The notes beneath the pieces were generated by a model. That model was not told the DNA's origin and did not search any database. It worked only from the letters and a program-made list of their open reading frames with translations. A program made the translations under genes and the position numbers. DNA of 64,000 nucleotides, from positions 39,826 through 103,825 of the forward strand of contig JAVVXB010000005.1 in NCBI GenBank assembly GCA_036651815.1, given 5' to 3'. This document shows, one piece after another, positions 1 through 8,131 of the stretch. The DNA comes from JAVVXB01 sp036651815 (GTDB taxonomy: Bacteria > Bacillota > Clostridia > Christensenellales > CAG-138). Each line of letters opens with the position of its first letter. Positions within the stretch are counted from its first letter, which is position 1.

Positions 1-612
1 CGTGCAGATGGTGATGGACGGCATCAGCATGGGGAGGGTAACCCGAAAGAACGTCTGCGACTTGTTGGCACCGTCAATCTTGGCCGCCTCCATCACGTCC
101 CCGGGAATCGACTGTAGACCAGCAATATAGATAATCATCATATAACCGATCTGCTGCCAGCACATAAGGATGACCAATCCCCAGAAACCGTAGTTTTCCG
201 AATAGGTCAGCGTACGGCCGAAATTCATCAAAATGCCATTAAAAATCAACTGCCAAATATAGCCAAGCACGATTCCGCCAATCAGGTTCGGCATGAAAAA
301 CACCGTGCGGAACGTATTGGTGCCGCGGATGCTGCGGGTGAGTGCCATAGCGATAAGCAATGCACAAACGTTGATGACAACCAGTGACACAATGGCAAAC
401 AGTGCCGTGAACCAAAACGCATGTATAAACGTTGCATCGCCCCAGAGCTTTAGATAGTTGTCAACCCCAACCCATCTAGCATCAGTAACGGTGGTAAACT
501 TGCAAAAGGAAAGATAGATGCCCTCTAAAAAAGGCACCAGAAATCCAATGGTAAACGCCAATAGCGTTGGTAGAGCAAAGATGGGAAAATATTTTTTTAT
601 GGCGCGTTCCAT
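1..612 (-). CDS. ABC sugar transporter permease, MalF/UgpA type (3' end outside window)
   Basis: This is the N-terminal 204 residues of an inner-membrane permease; the stop lies beyond position 1. The start is the ATG at 612-610. The protein opens with a hydrophobic segment (about residues 8-30) and has further membrane segments. Near the window edge it carries the EAA loop that contacts the ABC ATPase (EAAKIDGANKSQTFFRV, reading toward position 1). The family imports oligosaccharides or glycerol-phosphate-like substrates with a binding lipoprotein and a second permease. It lies downstream of the lipoprotein gene at 921-2219, separated by a terminator-like hairpin and a LacI-type operator, so it is probably expressed at a lower level than the lipoprotein. 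The partner permease is presumably just outside the window. The substrate cannot be told from sequence. Confidence 0.9.
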   Translation of the reverse strand, partial: MERAIKKYFPIFALPTLLAFTIGFLVPFLEGIYLSFCKFTTVTDARWVGVDNYLKLWGDATFIHAFWFTALFAIVSLVVINVCALLIAMALTRSIRGTNTFRTVFFMPNLIGGIVLGYIWQLIFNGILMNFGRTLTYSENYGFWGLVILMCWQQIGYMMIIYIAGLQSIPGDVMEAAKIDGANKSQTFFRVTLPMLMPSITICT

Positions 613-815
613 AAGTCAGCCCCCTTTATACGGAACAGTTGATGCCGGCAGCACGGCCGACGCAGTAACAGCCCGCACCTCGATAGATTAGGTGGTATTC
701 CTAGAAGCAAAATTTGCGGTTTCGAATGGATTTTTTATCAATCCAAGCGGAGAATTCGCGATTTTACTGAAAATAAATCTAGAATTCAGAGCGCCAATCT
801 GGTAGAAAAAGAACC

Positions 816-830
816 TGAAAACGCTTTTCA
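816..830 (-). promoter_or_regulatory. LacI-type operator upstream of the permease gene
   Basis: TGAAAACGCTTTTCA is a 15-base palindrome (arms TGAAAA/TTTTCA around CGC). Twelve of these bases recur at 8033-8044 in front of another sugar-binding lipoprotein gene. It lies between the lipoprotein terminator and the permease start. A possible -10 (TATACT read on the minus strand, 857-852) sits just upstream of it. CG-centred palindromes of this form are typical of LacI-family operators and of catabolite-response elements, and I cannot tell which this is. Confidence 0.5.
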
Positions 831-876
831 CGGAATTTAGAAATACATTTTAGTATAACCAACTTTCGCTTGAAAA

Positions 877-906
877 GAAAGGGTGAACTGTGTAGTTCAC
901 CCTTTC
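877..906 (-). terminator. Hairpin terminator/attenuator between lipoprotein and permease genes
   Basis: A perfect 13-bp stem (877-889 with 894-906) with a 4-base loop starts 14 bases after the lipoprotein stop codon. On the minus strand it is followed by a short T-rich stretch (TTTTC). The weak T tract suggests partial termination, giving more binding protein than permease. Confidence 0.7.
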
Positions 907-920
907 CGTGGTTCTAACGG

Positions 921-2219
921 TTATTCTGCATGAGCAGCCGCATATTCGGTTGCCCAGCCATCCACAAACGCGGTTACGACGCCCGCCCATTCGCCGGTAC
1001 CGGCAGCATAGGCAGTCAGTGCGGAACCAAGACCGTTCTTCCATTCTTCGGAAGGCATTGTGGTGAAGCACCACTTGACGGAGGTCTTGCCCGTGGCAAT
1101 GTAATCGTTGGCAGCGCGGATCAGCGCGTTGTCCGGCAGATACTCCGTGCCAAAGGATTTGAACGGCGTCACAAAGCCCATGTCGTTGGCCATGCAGGTA
1201 CGGCCTTCGTCAGAGGTAATCACCCAGTTCAGAAAATCCAAGGTGGCTTTCTGGTCTGCTTCGCTGGCCTTGTTATTGACGCACCAGTAGTTCTCGGAAC
1301 CAGTGCAAAGCCCCTGATTCTCCTCACCATCTACACCAATGTAGATGGGCAGCATGCCCAGGTTCTCGTCACCAAGATCCTTAATGTCGTTGTAAGCCCA
1401 AGTGCCGTTCTGATAGAACGCAGCTTTTCCGGTCTTGAATTCTGCAACCGCATCGTCGCCAGTCTTGCTGGAAAGCAACGCTGCATCGGTCGTGGAATCG
1501 GTGATATACAGATCCCAGATGGCCTTATAGTTGTCGAGGAACGTGCCCTTGATGGCAGCTGTTTCGCCGATGCCATCCGCCGCATATTCATAGTAAACGG
1601 GTAGGTTGGCAAGATGGGTCTTGAATCTCCAGTCGGAGGAACCATCCATGCCCGCGGAGGTGAAGGCACCTTCGATGCCAAGGTCGGCCTTCTTGGCCTG
1701 CATGTCGTCTGCGACGGCCTTGAGGGTTGCGAAGTTATTGATCTCGGAAACGTCTTTGATCAGTGCACCGGTCATCGCGGCATACTTGTCGATGATGGCC
1801 TTGTTGTAGATGATGCCATAAGTCTCGATAACATACGCAATCCCGTAGACCGCGTCGCCCTCTTTTAAGGCAAAGTCATCGCTCGTCAGCTGTTTGTAAA
1901 CTTCACTGGCGGACAGATCCGCGCAATAGCCCTTCCAGTTGTTGAGGCCGACAGGTCCGTTCACCTGGAACAGCGTGGGCGCTTCGGTCTTGGCAATTTC
2001 GCTTGTCAGCGTGCTTTCATAGGTGCCGGAAGCTGCGGTAACCACGGTGACCGGGATCTTGGTCTGCTCCGTATAGGTCTTGGCAAGCTGCTGCCACTGT
2101 GCATCTTGCTCCGGTTTAAAGTTGAGATAATAGACGGACGCGGTGTCTGCTTTTTTGCAGCCGGCAAACATGCCAACTGCCATGACAAGCACCAAAATCA
2201 GGGCGATTGTTTTTTTCAT
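921..2219 (-). CDS. Extracellular sugar-binding lipoprotein (ABC importer)
   Basis: A 432-residue solute-binding protein of the maltose/oligosaccharide (family 1) type. The first 20 residues are a lipoprotein signal ending in a lipobox (FAGC, Cys21), so the mature protein is anchored on the outer face of the membrane. The body has the usual features of this family: NKAIIDKY in the first lobe, and a late segment (DFLNWVITSDEGR) that typically packs the hinge. It captures substrate for the permease at 1-612. The ATG at 2219 has a good ribosome binding site (AGGAAGGA, 7 bases upstream). The gene follows the LacI regulator by 89 bases on the same strand and is followed by a hairpin. The ligand is unknown. 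Confidence 0.93.
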   Translation of the reverse strand: MKKTIALILVLVMAVGMFAGCKKADTASVYYLNFKPEQDAQWQQLAKTYTEQTKIPVTVVTAASGTYESTLTSEIAKTEAPTLFQVNGPVGLNNWKGYCADLSASEVYKQLTSDDFALKEGDAVYGIAYVIETYGIIYNKAIIDKYAAMTGALIKDVSEINNFATLKAVADDMQAKKADLGIEGAFTSAGMDGSSDWRFKTHLANLPVYYEYAADGIGETAAIKGTFLDNYKAIWDLYITDSTTDAALLSSKTGDDAVAEFKTGKAAFYQNGTWAYNDIKDLGDENLGMLPIYIGVDGEENQGLCTGSENYWCVNNKASEADQKATLDFLNWVITSDEGRTCMANDMGFVTPFKSFGTEYLPDNALIRAANDYIATGKTSVKWCFTTMPSEEWKNGLGSALTAYAAGTGEWAGVVTAFVDGWATEYAAAHAE

Positions 2220-2308
2220 AATTGATCCTTCCTATTCTTTGATTTGTATTTTCCAGCACACGTTGCGCATGCTAAGAAACCATAATAATGTGATTGTACA
2301 TCCCTTTA

Positions 2309-3331
2309 TCAAGCCTGGTAGGTAAGCACCGATCCCCCCGGCCGCAGCGTGGTCTTGAACGTAACGTTGCGGTGCTGCCCGTGCCCCTCAATCAGATCGA
2401 TCAGCGTTCTGGCGCAAGCAAGCCCCATCTCCTCTGCCGGCTGCACAAGGGTGGTGAGCGTTGGCAACATATAAGCGGAAAGCTCCAAGCCATCGATGGC
2501 TACAACGGAGCAATCGTCCGGCACGCGCCGTCCCCGGTCACTGAGTGCCTTGATAGCCGCAATGGCCATTAGGTCAGCAATGGCGAAGATGGCCGTGAAC
2601 GCCGCACCGCGGTCGATCATATCGGTCACCGACCGGTAAATAGCGCCCATATCCGAAAAGCTTTTGGAGCAAGCAACCAAATTTCGGTCAAAGGCGATGC
2701 CACGTTCCGCCAGCGCGGACCGATATCCTTCTGTGCGCAGTTCGCTGATGGAGGTATCATGCTCATCGTTGCAAAGGATGGCGATCTTTCGATGACCCAG
2801 TTCATAAAGTGTATGGACAGCAAGCCGCGCAGCCTGCTTATCATCAATCGCAACCGAGGAATAGGTATCCAGCGCGAGGCTACCAAAGGAATTTGTATAG
2901 GTACACATGACAAATGGAACCGTGATGCAAGCAATATCCTCGGGCACATAGTTGAATCGCCCGCCAAGAAACAGGATGCCCCGTAACTTACGTTCCGTCA
3001 CCAGCAACGCGGCCGCATGCAGTTCATCCTCGGACGTGTCTATCTGGTGCAATTCCAACGTGAAACCCCGCTCAGTCACCTCACGTTCAATGGCTTTAAT
3101 CAGTTTTGCAAAAAACGGATTGTTCACACCCTTGACCAGCAATGCGATTGCATCGGACGTCGTTCTTACCAAATTTCTTGCACTGTTGTTGGGAATATAG
3201 TGAAACCGTTCCACGGCTTCCATCACTTTTATACGCGTCTGTTCGCTCACATCCGGATGATCGTTGAGTACGCGCGAGACGGTGCTGACAGCAACGTCGC
3301 AATACTGCGCAATATCCTTGATATTCGTCAT
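2309..3331 (-). CDS. LacI-family transcriptional regulator
   Basis: A 340-residue sugar-responsive repressor. Residues 2-25 form the LacI helix-turn-helix (TNIKDIAQYCDVAVSTVSRV) followed by the hinge helix region (NNSARNLVRTTS). The rest is a periplasmic-binding-protein-like effector domain with the usual features (NPFF, GHRKIAIL, and DDCSVVAIDG near the end). The frame stays open to 3508, but the motif-bearing ATG at 3331 has a ribosome binding site (GGAGAG) and lies downstream of the promoter, so the longer start is rejected. It is first in its operon, ahead of the binding lipoprotein. Two inverted CG-centred palindromes just after the transcription start suggest autoregulation. Confidence 0.93.
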   Translation of the reverse strand: MTNIKDIAQYCDVAVSTVSRVLNDHPDVSEQTRIKVMEAVERFHYIPNNSARNLVRTTSDAIALLVKGVNNPFFAKLIKAIEREVTERGFTLELHQIDTSEDELHAAALLVTERKLRGILFLGGRFNYVPEDIACITVPFVMCTYTNSFGSLALDTYSSVAIDDKQAARLAVHTLYELGHRKIAILCNDEHDTSISELRTEGYRSALAERGIAFDRNLVACSKSFSDMGAIYRSVTDMIDRGAAFTAIFAIADLMAIAAIKALSDRGRRVPDDCSVVAIDGLELSAYMLPTLTTLVQPAEEMGLACARTLIDLIEGHGQHRNVTFKTTLRPGGSVLTYQA

Positions 3332-3367
3332 GGTGATGCTCTCCGAAACTCTATGGACAATTAGTAG

Positions 3368-3402
3368 GAAACGTTCCCGGTAACGATACTGGTAACGTTT
3401 CC
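3368..3402 (-). promoter_or_regulatory. Paired LacI operators at the lacI-family promoter
   Basis: GGAAACGTTCCC (3368-3379) and GGTAACGTTTCC (3391-3402) are inverted copies sharing an AACGTT core, with centres 23 bases apart. They lie immediately downstream of the predicted transcription start of the LacI-family gene, a position where bound repressor would block the operon. Confidence rests on the palindromy and position only. Confidence 0.6.
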
Positions 3403-3416
3403 GGTTCTTCGAGATC

Positions 3417-3445
3417 ATTCTATCACCGCCATTTCCCATTGTCAA
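3417..3445 (-). promoter_or_regulatory. Sigma-A promoter of the LacI/lipoprotein/permease operon
   Basis: Read on the minus strand, TTGACA (3445-3440), a 17-base spacer and TAGAAT (3422-3417) match the sigma-A consensus. The start site would fall near 3410, about 80 bases upstream of the regulator's ATG. Confidence 0.75.
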
Positions 3446-3707
3446 CTCGTTTTGGCCAAAATCAGGAATATATTTCCTTCTTCTTGCACTTGTTTCTAAA
3501 GAAGACATCGCTGATCCGCGTGTTTTTTTGTCGGTTTAAACAGAAGTTTTACGCAACGACGGGGCATATCCAGAATTATAGGTGCAGGAATAACAAAATT
3601 AGATTCTGATAATGTGCTTCGAAAATCGAAAAATACAGCTTAATATAATCATCTCGATTATGCAGGATTGTACCCCCACAATTTTTTTAATAATTATATA
3701 AACAAGA

Positions 3708-3737
3708 TTCGTTACACTCGCTGGATTCTGGTATACT
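3708..3737 (+). promoter_or_regulatory. Possible promoter of the rubredoxin-like oxidoreductase gene
   Basis: A good -10 (TATACT, 3732-3737) lies 35 bases before the start codon, with a weak -35 (TTCGTT, 3708-3713) at 18 bases. The -10 is convincing and the -35 is not. Confidence 0.45.
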
Positions 3738-3772
3738 AAGTAAGAATCATATATATAAGGGAGGGTGCATCT

Positions 3773-5065
3773 GTGGAAAAACGCATGGTCAAGTGCCTGG
3801 TATGCGGCGCAGTTTTTGAAGAAGGTATCGAGGTGTGTCCCGTCTGCGGTGTTGGGCCGGAAAATTTTGTGCCCGTGGAATCGGATCACGGGATTCAGTT
3901 TTCGCTGGATACGGACGAAAAGGTTGTCATTCTGGGAACGGGCATCGCTGCGCTATCTGCCGCAACCGCTCTGCGTGAGCGCAATGCGGACTGCGATATT
4001 CTGATGCTTTCCAACGAACGCGCCCTTCCTTATAATCGTCCGATGCTCACCAAAAACATGTTGCAAAAAAATGGCCGGGATGCTTTTGCCGTCCATGGCG
4101 CATCCTGGTATGCCGAACGCAATATTCGGCTGATTACTGATGAAATTGTCTCCTCGCTGGATACAGAGCGCAAGCTGATTGGACTATCCGACGATACGAC
4201 CATTTCCTATGATAAGTGCATCTATGCGCTTGGCGCCCGGAGTTTTGTCCCGCCGCTGACGGGTACACATCTGCCGGAAGCGGTCACCATCCGCTCGCTG
4301 GATGATATCGAGCGAATCGCAAAGCTGATTACCGGCATTGAGAGTGCCGTGGTGATTGGCGGCGGCGTGCTGGGACTAGAAGCCGCATGGGAACTTAAAA
4401 AAGCCGGGTTAGCCGTAACCGTACTGGAAGCGTCCGAACGCCTGCTTAAACGTCAGTTGGACTTGCCGGCCTCCGAGCTGTTGCAATCCATCGCGGTAAA
4501 AAACGACATCCAAGTACGCACCGATGCCATCACCGAATGCATTGAAGGTGATGAGCATGTCTCCGGCGTACGCCTTAAGGATGGTGTGCTGCTGCCAGCG
4601 CAGTTGGTCATCGTTTCCACAGGAGTACGCGCCAATACAAAAATTGCCGAAGATGCTGGTTTGACCGTCAAACGTGCGGTGGTGGTCAATCAATACATGG
4701 AAACCAGTGCAAAGAACGTCTGGGCCTGCGGCGACTGCGCGGAATTTGACGGCGTAAACTATTCCATCTGGCCGGAAGCAACCCAAATGGGCGAAACCGC
4801 TGGCGCAAACGCAGCTGGCGAACACATGGCTTACAGCAATCCTCTGCCGGGGCTGACGCTGAACACCATGCACACGTCCCTGTTTGCCATTGGCGATGTG
4901 GGCGTAGACCCCCATCAGGTCTACGAGGTCACGCGTACCTGCGATGAAAACGCAAAAACTATGCATACCGAATACCACGTGAATGGCAAGCTGGTAGGCG
5001 GTATTCTCATCGGCGATCCTTCCTCCATGGAAGCGCTCCTATCAGCGATGCCTGCACGCGGCTGA
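3773..5065 (+). CDS. Rubredoxin-like domain fused to FAD/NAD(P)H oxidoreductase
   Basis: A 430-residue flavoprotein, probably an NADH:rubredoxin-type oxidoreductase. Residues about 7-36 are a rubredoxin/rubrerythrin-like metal site with two CxxCG knuckles (CLVCG and CPVCG) followed by PENFVPVE, the usual sequence after such knuckles. The remainder is a pyridine-nucleotide-disulfide oxidoreductase fold: FAD-binding ILGTGIAALSAA near residue 48, the NAD-binding GGGVLGLEAA around residue 195, and the second FAD motif VWACGDCAEF around residue 320. These enzymes move electrons from NADH to small iron proteins for oxygen or peroxide detoxification in anaerobes. The start is a GTG with GGGAGG 7-8 bases upstream. 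It appears monocistronic: promoter upstream, hairpin downstream. The physiological acceptor is inferred. Confidence 0.88.
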   Translation: MEKRMVKCLVCGAVFEEGIEVCPVCGVGPENFVPVESDHGIQFSLDTDEKVVILGTGIAALSAATALRERNADCDILMLSNERALPYNRPMLTKNMLQKNGRDAFAVHGASWYAERNIRLITDEIVSSLDTERKLIGLSDDTTISYDKCIYALGARSFVPPLTGTHLPEAVTIRSLDDIERIAKLITGIESAVVIGGGVLGLEAAWELKKAGLAVTVLEASERLLKRQLDLPASELLQSIAVKNDIQVRTDAITECIEGDEHVSGVRLKDGVLLPAQLVIVSTGVRANTKIAEDAGLTVKRAVVVNQYMETSAKNVWACGDCAEFDGVNYSIWPEATQMGETAGANAAGEHMAYSNPLPGLTLNTMHTSLFAIGDVGVDPHQVYEVTRTCDENAKTMHTEYHVNGKLVGGILIGDPSSMEALLSAMPARG

Positions 5066-5174
5066 TTGCCCATTGTTTGTGGTCTTTATCGCGTAAAATC
5101 GCCCAGTCAGCGGTGCCAGCGTGCGGCTGAACCGATACGTTTTCCACTCGTTTCTCTGGGTTTCTACCCAATAT

Positions 5175-5221
5175 ATGCCTGGCTTTTGACCTTTGCGATT
5201 GAGAGCCAGGCATCTTTTATT
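5175..5221 (+). terminator. Terminator after the oxidoreductase gene
   Basis: ATGCCTGGCT (5175-5184) pairs perfectly with AGCCAGGCAT (5204-5213) and is followed by CTTTTATT. The 19-base loop is rather long, but the position, about 110 bases after the stop, fits. Confidence 0.6.
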
Positions 5222-5657
5222 GATGCCCCGGAGAATTTGTCTCATCTCAGCTACGCCAACCGTCTCATCTTCATTCATGCGGCGCAAACATTGAAGAGGC
5301 GGGCGCCACGCCTAGATTGATTCTGTCTGGATGCGCAAGAAAATAGCATTTGTGCCGCCGTCAGTGGCACATCCTGGACTTTCTCTCGTTTCAGCCGGAT
5401 GAATATCCCCCCGTCTTTCCGTAGTAAACCCGGCCTTACACAAATCGATGGGCGATCTGCAGCAGCTTGTTTTCGCCTTTGTTCCATTTTTTTACTGTAA
5501 ACCTAACCCATTCTCTTTTGTATGGACACAATTCGGGGATTGCCGATGCTTGTTGTTTTATGTTACAGTTTTCAAGGGTAAGCAATCGCTGCTTTCGATC
5601 AACCGGAAAATATCGAAAGTCCGTCAGATGTGAAGCACCGCCATGGGAAGGAGCCTT
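5222..5657. other. Intergenic stretch with no recognised feature
   Basis: Between the terminator and the response-regulator gene I see no gene. Short frames here lack ribosome binding sites and recognisable motifs. The promoter of the two-component pair must lie in this stretch, but I could not single out a convincing -35/-10 pair. Confidence 0.5.
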
Positions 5658-6335
5658 ATGCGCTTATTGATTATCGAGGACGACACTGCTTTATGCAGCG
5701 CACTATCCCTGCATCTATCGAACGGCGGTTATGACGTGGACGTGTGCAACAGTGGCACAGACGCAGCGTATTACCTGCGTGACAGCGCCTACAGTGCGAT
5801 CATTCTCGACCGCATGCTGCCCGGTATGGACGGGTTGACGCTGCTTAAGCGCTTACGGGAAACGGGTGACGTAACCCCCGTGCTAATGCTGACAGCAATG
5901 GATGCCATTTGTGATCGTACGGCTGGGCTGGATGCCGGCGCGGACGATTACCTTGTCAAGCCCTTTGCCATGCCAGAGTTGCTTTCGCGGGTACGCGCAC
6001 TAATGCGGCGACCGGCAGGATTGGGTGAGATGGGCAGACTGACATTCCTCGATTTGACGCTGGATGCGCGAAAATGTCTATTGCGCCGCGGAAGTGCTGA
6101 ATTGACGCTCTCCAGAAAAGAAGCGGCGGTTCTGGAGCTGTTGTTCGAACATTCTGAAATGGTATTATCCCGCGCACAGATCCTATCCCGCGTTTGGGGC
6201 GGAGATGAACCGGTGGAGGAAGGAAACGTGGACAACTACATCTACTTTGTACGAAAGCGGCTAAAGACACTGGGCACATCCGCCGCCATCAAGAGTATCC
6301 ACGGCGTGGGCTACACGCTCGTGAATGGTTTGTGA
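5658..6335 (+). CDS. OmpR/PhoB-family response regulator
   Basis: A 225-residue two-component regulator. The receiver domain (residues 1-115) has the acidic pocket IIEDD, the phosphoacceptor Asp51 in IILDRMLPGMDG, the switch threonine in LMLTAMD and the invariant lysine in LVKPFA. Residues about 130-225 are a winged-helix DNA-binding domain (EAAVLELLFEHSEMVLSRAQ, then VDNYIYFVRKRL and IKSIHGVGYTL). The frame extends to an ATG at 5643, but GGAAGGAG lies between the two ATGs and correctly precedes the one at 5658, so I take the latter. It overlaps or abuts the kinase gene, its evident partner. Nearby targets could include the operon at 8132, but no binding repeats are evident. Confidence 0.93.
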   Translation: MRLLIIEDDTALCSALSLHLSNGGYDVDVCNSGTDAAYYLRDSAYSAIILDRMLPGMDGLTLLKRLRETGDVTPVLMLTAMDAICDRTAGLDAGADDYLVKPFAMPELLSRVRALMRRPAGLGEMGRLTFLDLTLDARKCLLRRGSAELTLSRKEAAVLELLFEHSEMVLSRAQILSRVWGGDEPVEEGNVDNYIYFVRKRLKTLGTSAAIKSIHGVGYTLVNGL

Positions 6336-7611
6336 TATGGAAGAGCAAAAACTGCGCGCCCGCCTAATTCGGCTCTATGTGCTAACGGTGGCGCTGGTAT
6401 TGGCGGCGCTGTTGGCCGTAATACTGTTGCTGTCGTCCCGCGAGGTGGAGCAAAAAAACAAGGAAAGTTTTGCTACGCTGCTGACCTCCGTGACCGAGCG
6501 GCTGCAAACGGAGTCCATCGTCCAGCACAGCTGGCTCAAACGAATGGAAACGGAAAACAGTTTATTCATCCACATTGAAGATAACGGGACGCAATTGCTG
6601 TACAATAGCATCGATGGCGCGGATCGGATGCTGTTGTTTGATACCGTCTGTCGTCTATCCCGGCAAGCAGGTATTGACGTTGCCGCCGTGCCGTTGTATG
6701 CAGATCGGCAAACGAGTGACCCGCTCCGTTTTACGCTGAACCATGCGGCCTACTTTGGTGCCGTCAGCCTGATCCCAGCAGGAAACGGATACCGTTCGCT
6801 CATCATGGCGCAGCAGATTATTACGGGCAATCAGTCATGGCGGTTCGGTCTGTTTGCAATCTGTTATTTACTTGCCGTGCTGCTACTCTCGCTTACGGGT
6901 GTTCGCCTGATTGACCGCGCACTGCAACCGGCTGTTGAAAGCCGAATACGGCAGACGGCGTTTATTGCCGCGGCCTCGCATGAACTACGTTCGCCGCTCG
7001 CAGTCATTCAGGCCAATGCCGCAACGCTAACAGCCGCACCAGCGCAGATCCCCGCCGCCGCCGCCACCATCGCAAACGAATGCGCCCGTATGTCACGGTT
7101 GATTGGCGATCTGTTGCTGTTGGCTTCGACAGATGCGAAGAGTTGGCCGGTCACCCTGACCATGCTGGATATGGACACCGTGCTGCTCAACGTTTATGAA
7201 ATGTACCGCTCCGTGTGCGCAAAGCAGGGACTAGACTTGCATCTGCATCTGCCCGATCATCCTTTGCCCCCGGCCAAGGGTGATGCGCAGCGCCTTGCTC
7301 AGGTACTAGGCATTCTGCTTGAAAACGCCATTGCCTATGGCACCAGTCCACAGTGCAGTTCCATCGAGCTTTCTGCCTATCCGCACCGGCAGCAAGTGAT
7401 CATCGAAGTGATTGACCATGGACCGGGCGTTGCCGATGCACAGAAAGCATATGTTTTCGACCGCTTCTTCCGCGGCGACCGTTCCCGCAAGGACAAGCAA
7501 CACTTTGGTTTGGGACTCTCCATTGCTTATGAGTTGATTGCGTTGCACAAGGGAACGATTACACTCAGCGACACCTTAGGCGGTGGATGTACGTTTCGTA
7601 TCTGCCTATAA
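6325..7611 (+). CDS. Membrane sensor histidine kinase, partner of the upstream regulator
   Basis: A 428-residue kinase. Two transmembrane helices (about residues 12-35 and 172-195) enclose an extracellular sensor of about 135 residues. The dimerisation/phosphoacceptor helix carries ASHELRSPLAVIQANA with His219. The ATPase domain follows, with the N box (LENAIAYG), G1 (DHGPGVAD), F box (FDRFFRGD) and G2 (FGLGLSIAYELI). It phosphorylates the regulator encoded just upstream, with which it overlaps by 11 bases. Neither the ATG at 6325 nor the in-frame ATG at 6337 has a clear ribosome binding site, so translation is probably coupled and the exact start is uncertain by four residues. The signal sensed is unknown. 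Confidence 0.93.
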   Translation: MVCDMEEQKLRARLIRLYVLTVALVLAALLAVILLLSSREVEQKNKESFATLLTSVTERLQTESIVQHSWLKRMETENSLFIHIEDNGTQLLYNSIDGADRMLLFDTVCRLSRQAGIDVAAVPLYADRQTSDPLRFTLNHAAYFGAVSLIPAGNGYRSLIMAQQIITGNQSWRFGLFAICYLLAVLLLSLTGVRLIDRALQPAVESRIRQTAFIAAASHELRSPLAVIQANAATLTAAPAQIPAAAATIANECARMSRLIGDLLLLASTDAKSWPVTLTMLDMDTVLLNVYEMYRSVCAKQGLDLHLHLPDHPLPPAKGDAQRLAQVLGILLENAIAYGTSPQCSSIELSAYPHRQQVIIEVIDHGPGVADAQKAYVFDRFFRGDRSRKDKQHFGLGLSIAYELIALHKGTITLSDTLGGGCTFRICL

Positions 7612-8032
7612 TTCAATCGATAGGTGCCTTTCCCCCGATTCGCTGCTCCCGCACGCAGAGTGCGCTTTCATCCGTCAAAAAGACCCCTCGCATTGTGACG
7701 GACCTCCGTCCATCACACATTCAATCCATTTTTGATGAATTCTTCGGCAGGGCGGATTACCCGGTCTAAGCGTCCCCTGTGCATTTTGCCGACCGCGCCA
7801 ATTTTCGGCGTAGGCATAAAGCATGTATCCCCTCCCCCGAAAACGATGGCTTTTCAGTGTTGAAAGACGCATGACGCGTCTTTTTTTTACTGTCTGCACG
7901 CTAGGATATGTTTCTGAAAAAGAGTCCTATCTGGTGTCATGTGTATTTTCTGCCCATTCAAGCATTAAATTGACAAATTTATTGAAGTAAAAATCGGGAA
8001 ATTGAAACCCAGAAGTGGCAACCGAATATCGC
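7612..8032. other. Intergenic region with terminator and one extra inverted repeat
   Basis: No gene is supported here. Apart from the terminator at 7865-7888 it holds an imperfect 10-bp inverted repeat (7694-7703 with 7708-7717, one mismatch) with no T tract, which could be an mRNA hairpin or a binding site. Confidence 0.4.
7865..7888 (+). terminator. Rho-independent terminator after the two-component operon
   Basis: AGACGC (7865-7870) pairs with GCGTCT (7876-7881) across a 5-base loop and is followed by seven or eight T residues. It ends the regulator/kinase transcript before the next operon. Confidence 0.8.
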
Positions 8033-8044
8033 GAAAACGCTTTT
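8033..8044 (+). promoter_or_regulatory. LacI-type operator upstream of the 8132 operon
   Basis: GAAAACGCTTTT is identical to the core of the palindrome at 816-830. It lies about 40 bases upstream of a possible -35 for the lipoprotein gene. A shared regulator, either the LacI protein at 2309-3331 or a global catabolite regulator, could act on both sugar operons. Confidence 0.45.
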
Positions 8045-8083
8045 GGAAAATTAAAAATTGTACGCTAGAGGAATTTTAGAGAA

Positions 8084-8111
8084 TTGACTGCTATCATGAA
8101 ATTTGTAAATT
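8084..8111 (+). promoter_or_regulatory. Possible promoter of the 8132 operon
   Basis: TTGACT (8084-8089) is followed after 16 bases by TAAATT (8106-8111). The -35 is good and the -10 is poor. It lies 20 bases before the start codon, so the leader would be very short. Confidence 0.35.
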
Positions 8112-8131
8112 AATAGAAACGAGGTTCTTCT

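Noticed and set aside
930..1604. A 224-codon open frame on the plus strand
   Set aside because: It is antisense to the binding lipoprotein gene, whose signal peptide, lipobox, family features and ribosome binding site are convincing. The antisense product has no recognisable motif.
5066..5320. An 84-codon frame immediately after the oxidoreductase gene
   Set aside because: It runs through the terminator hairpin, has no ribosome binding site and no recognisable sequence features.
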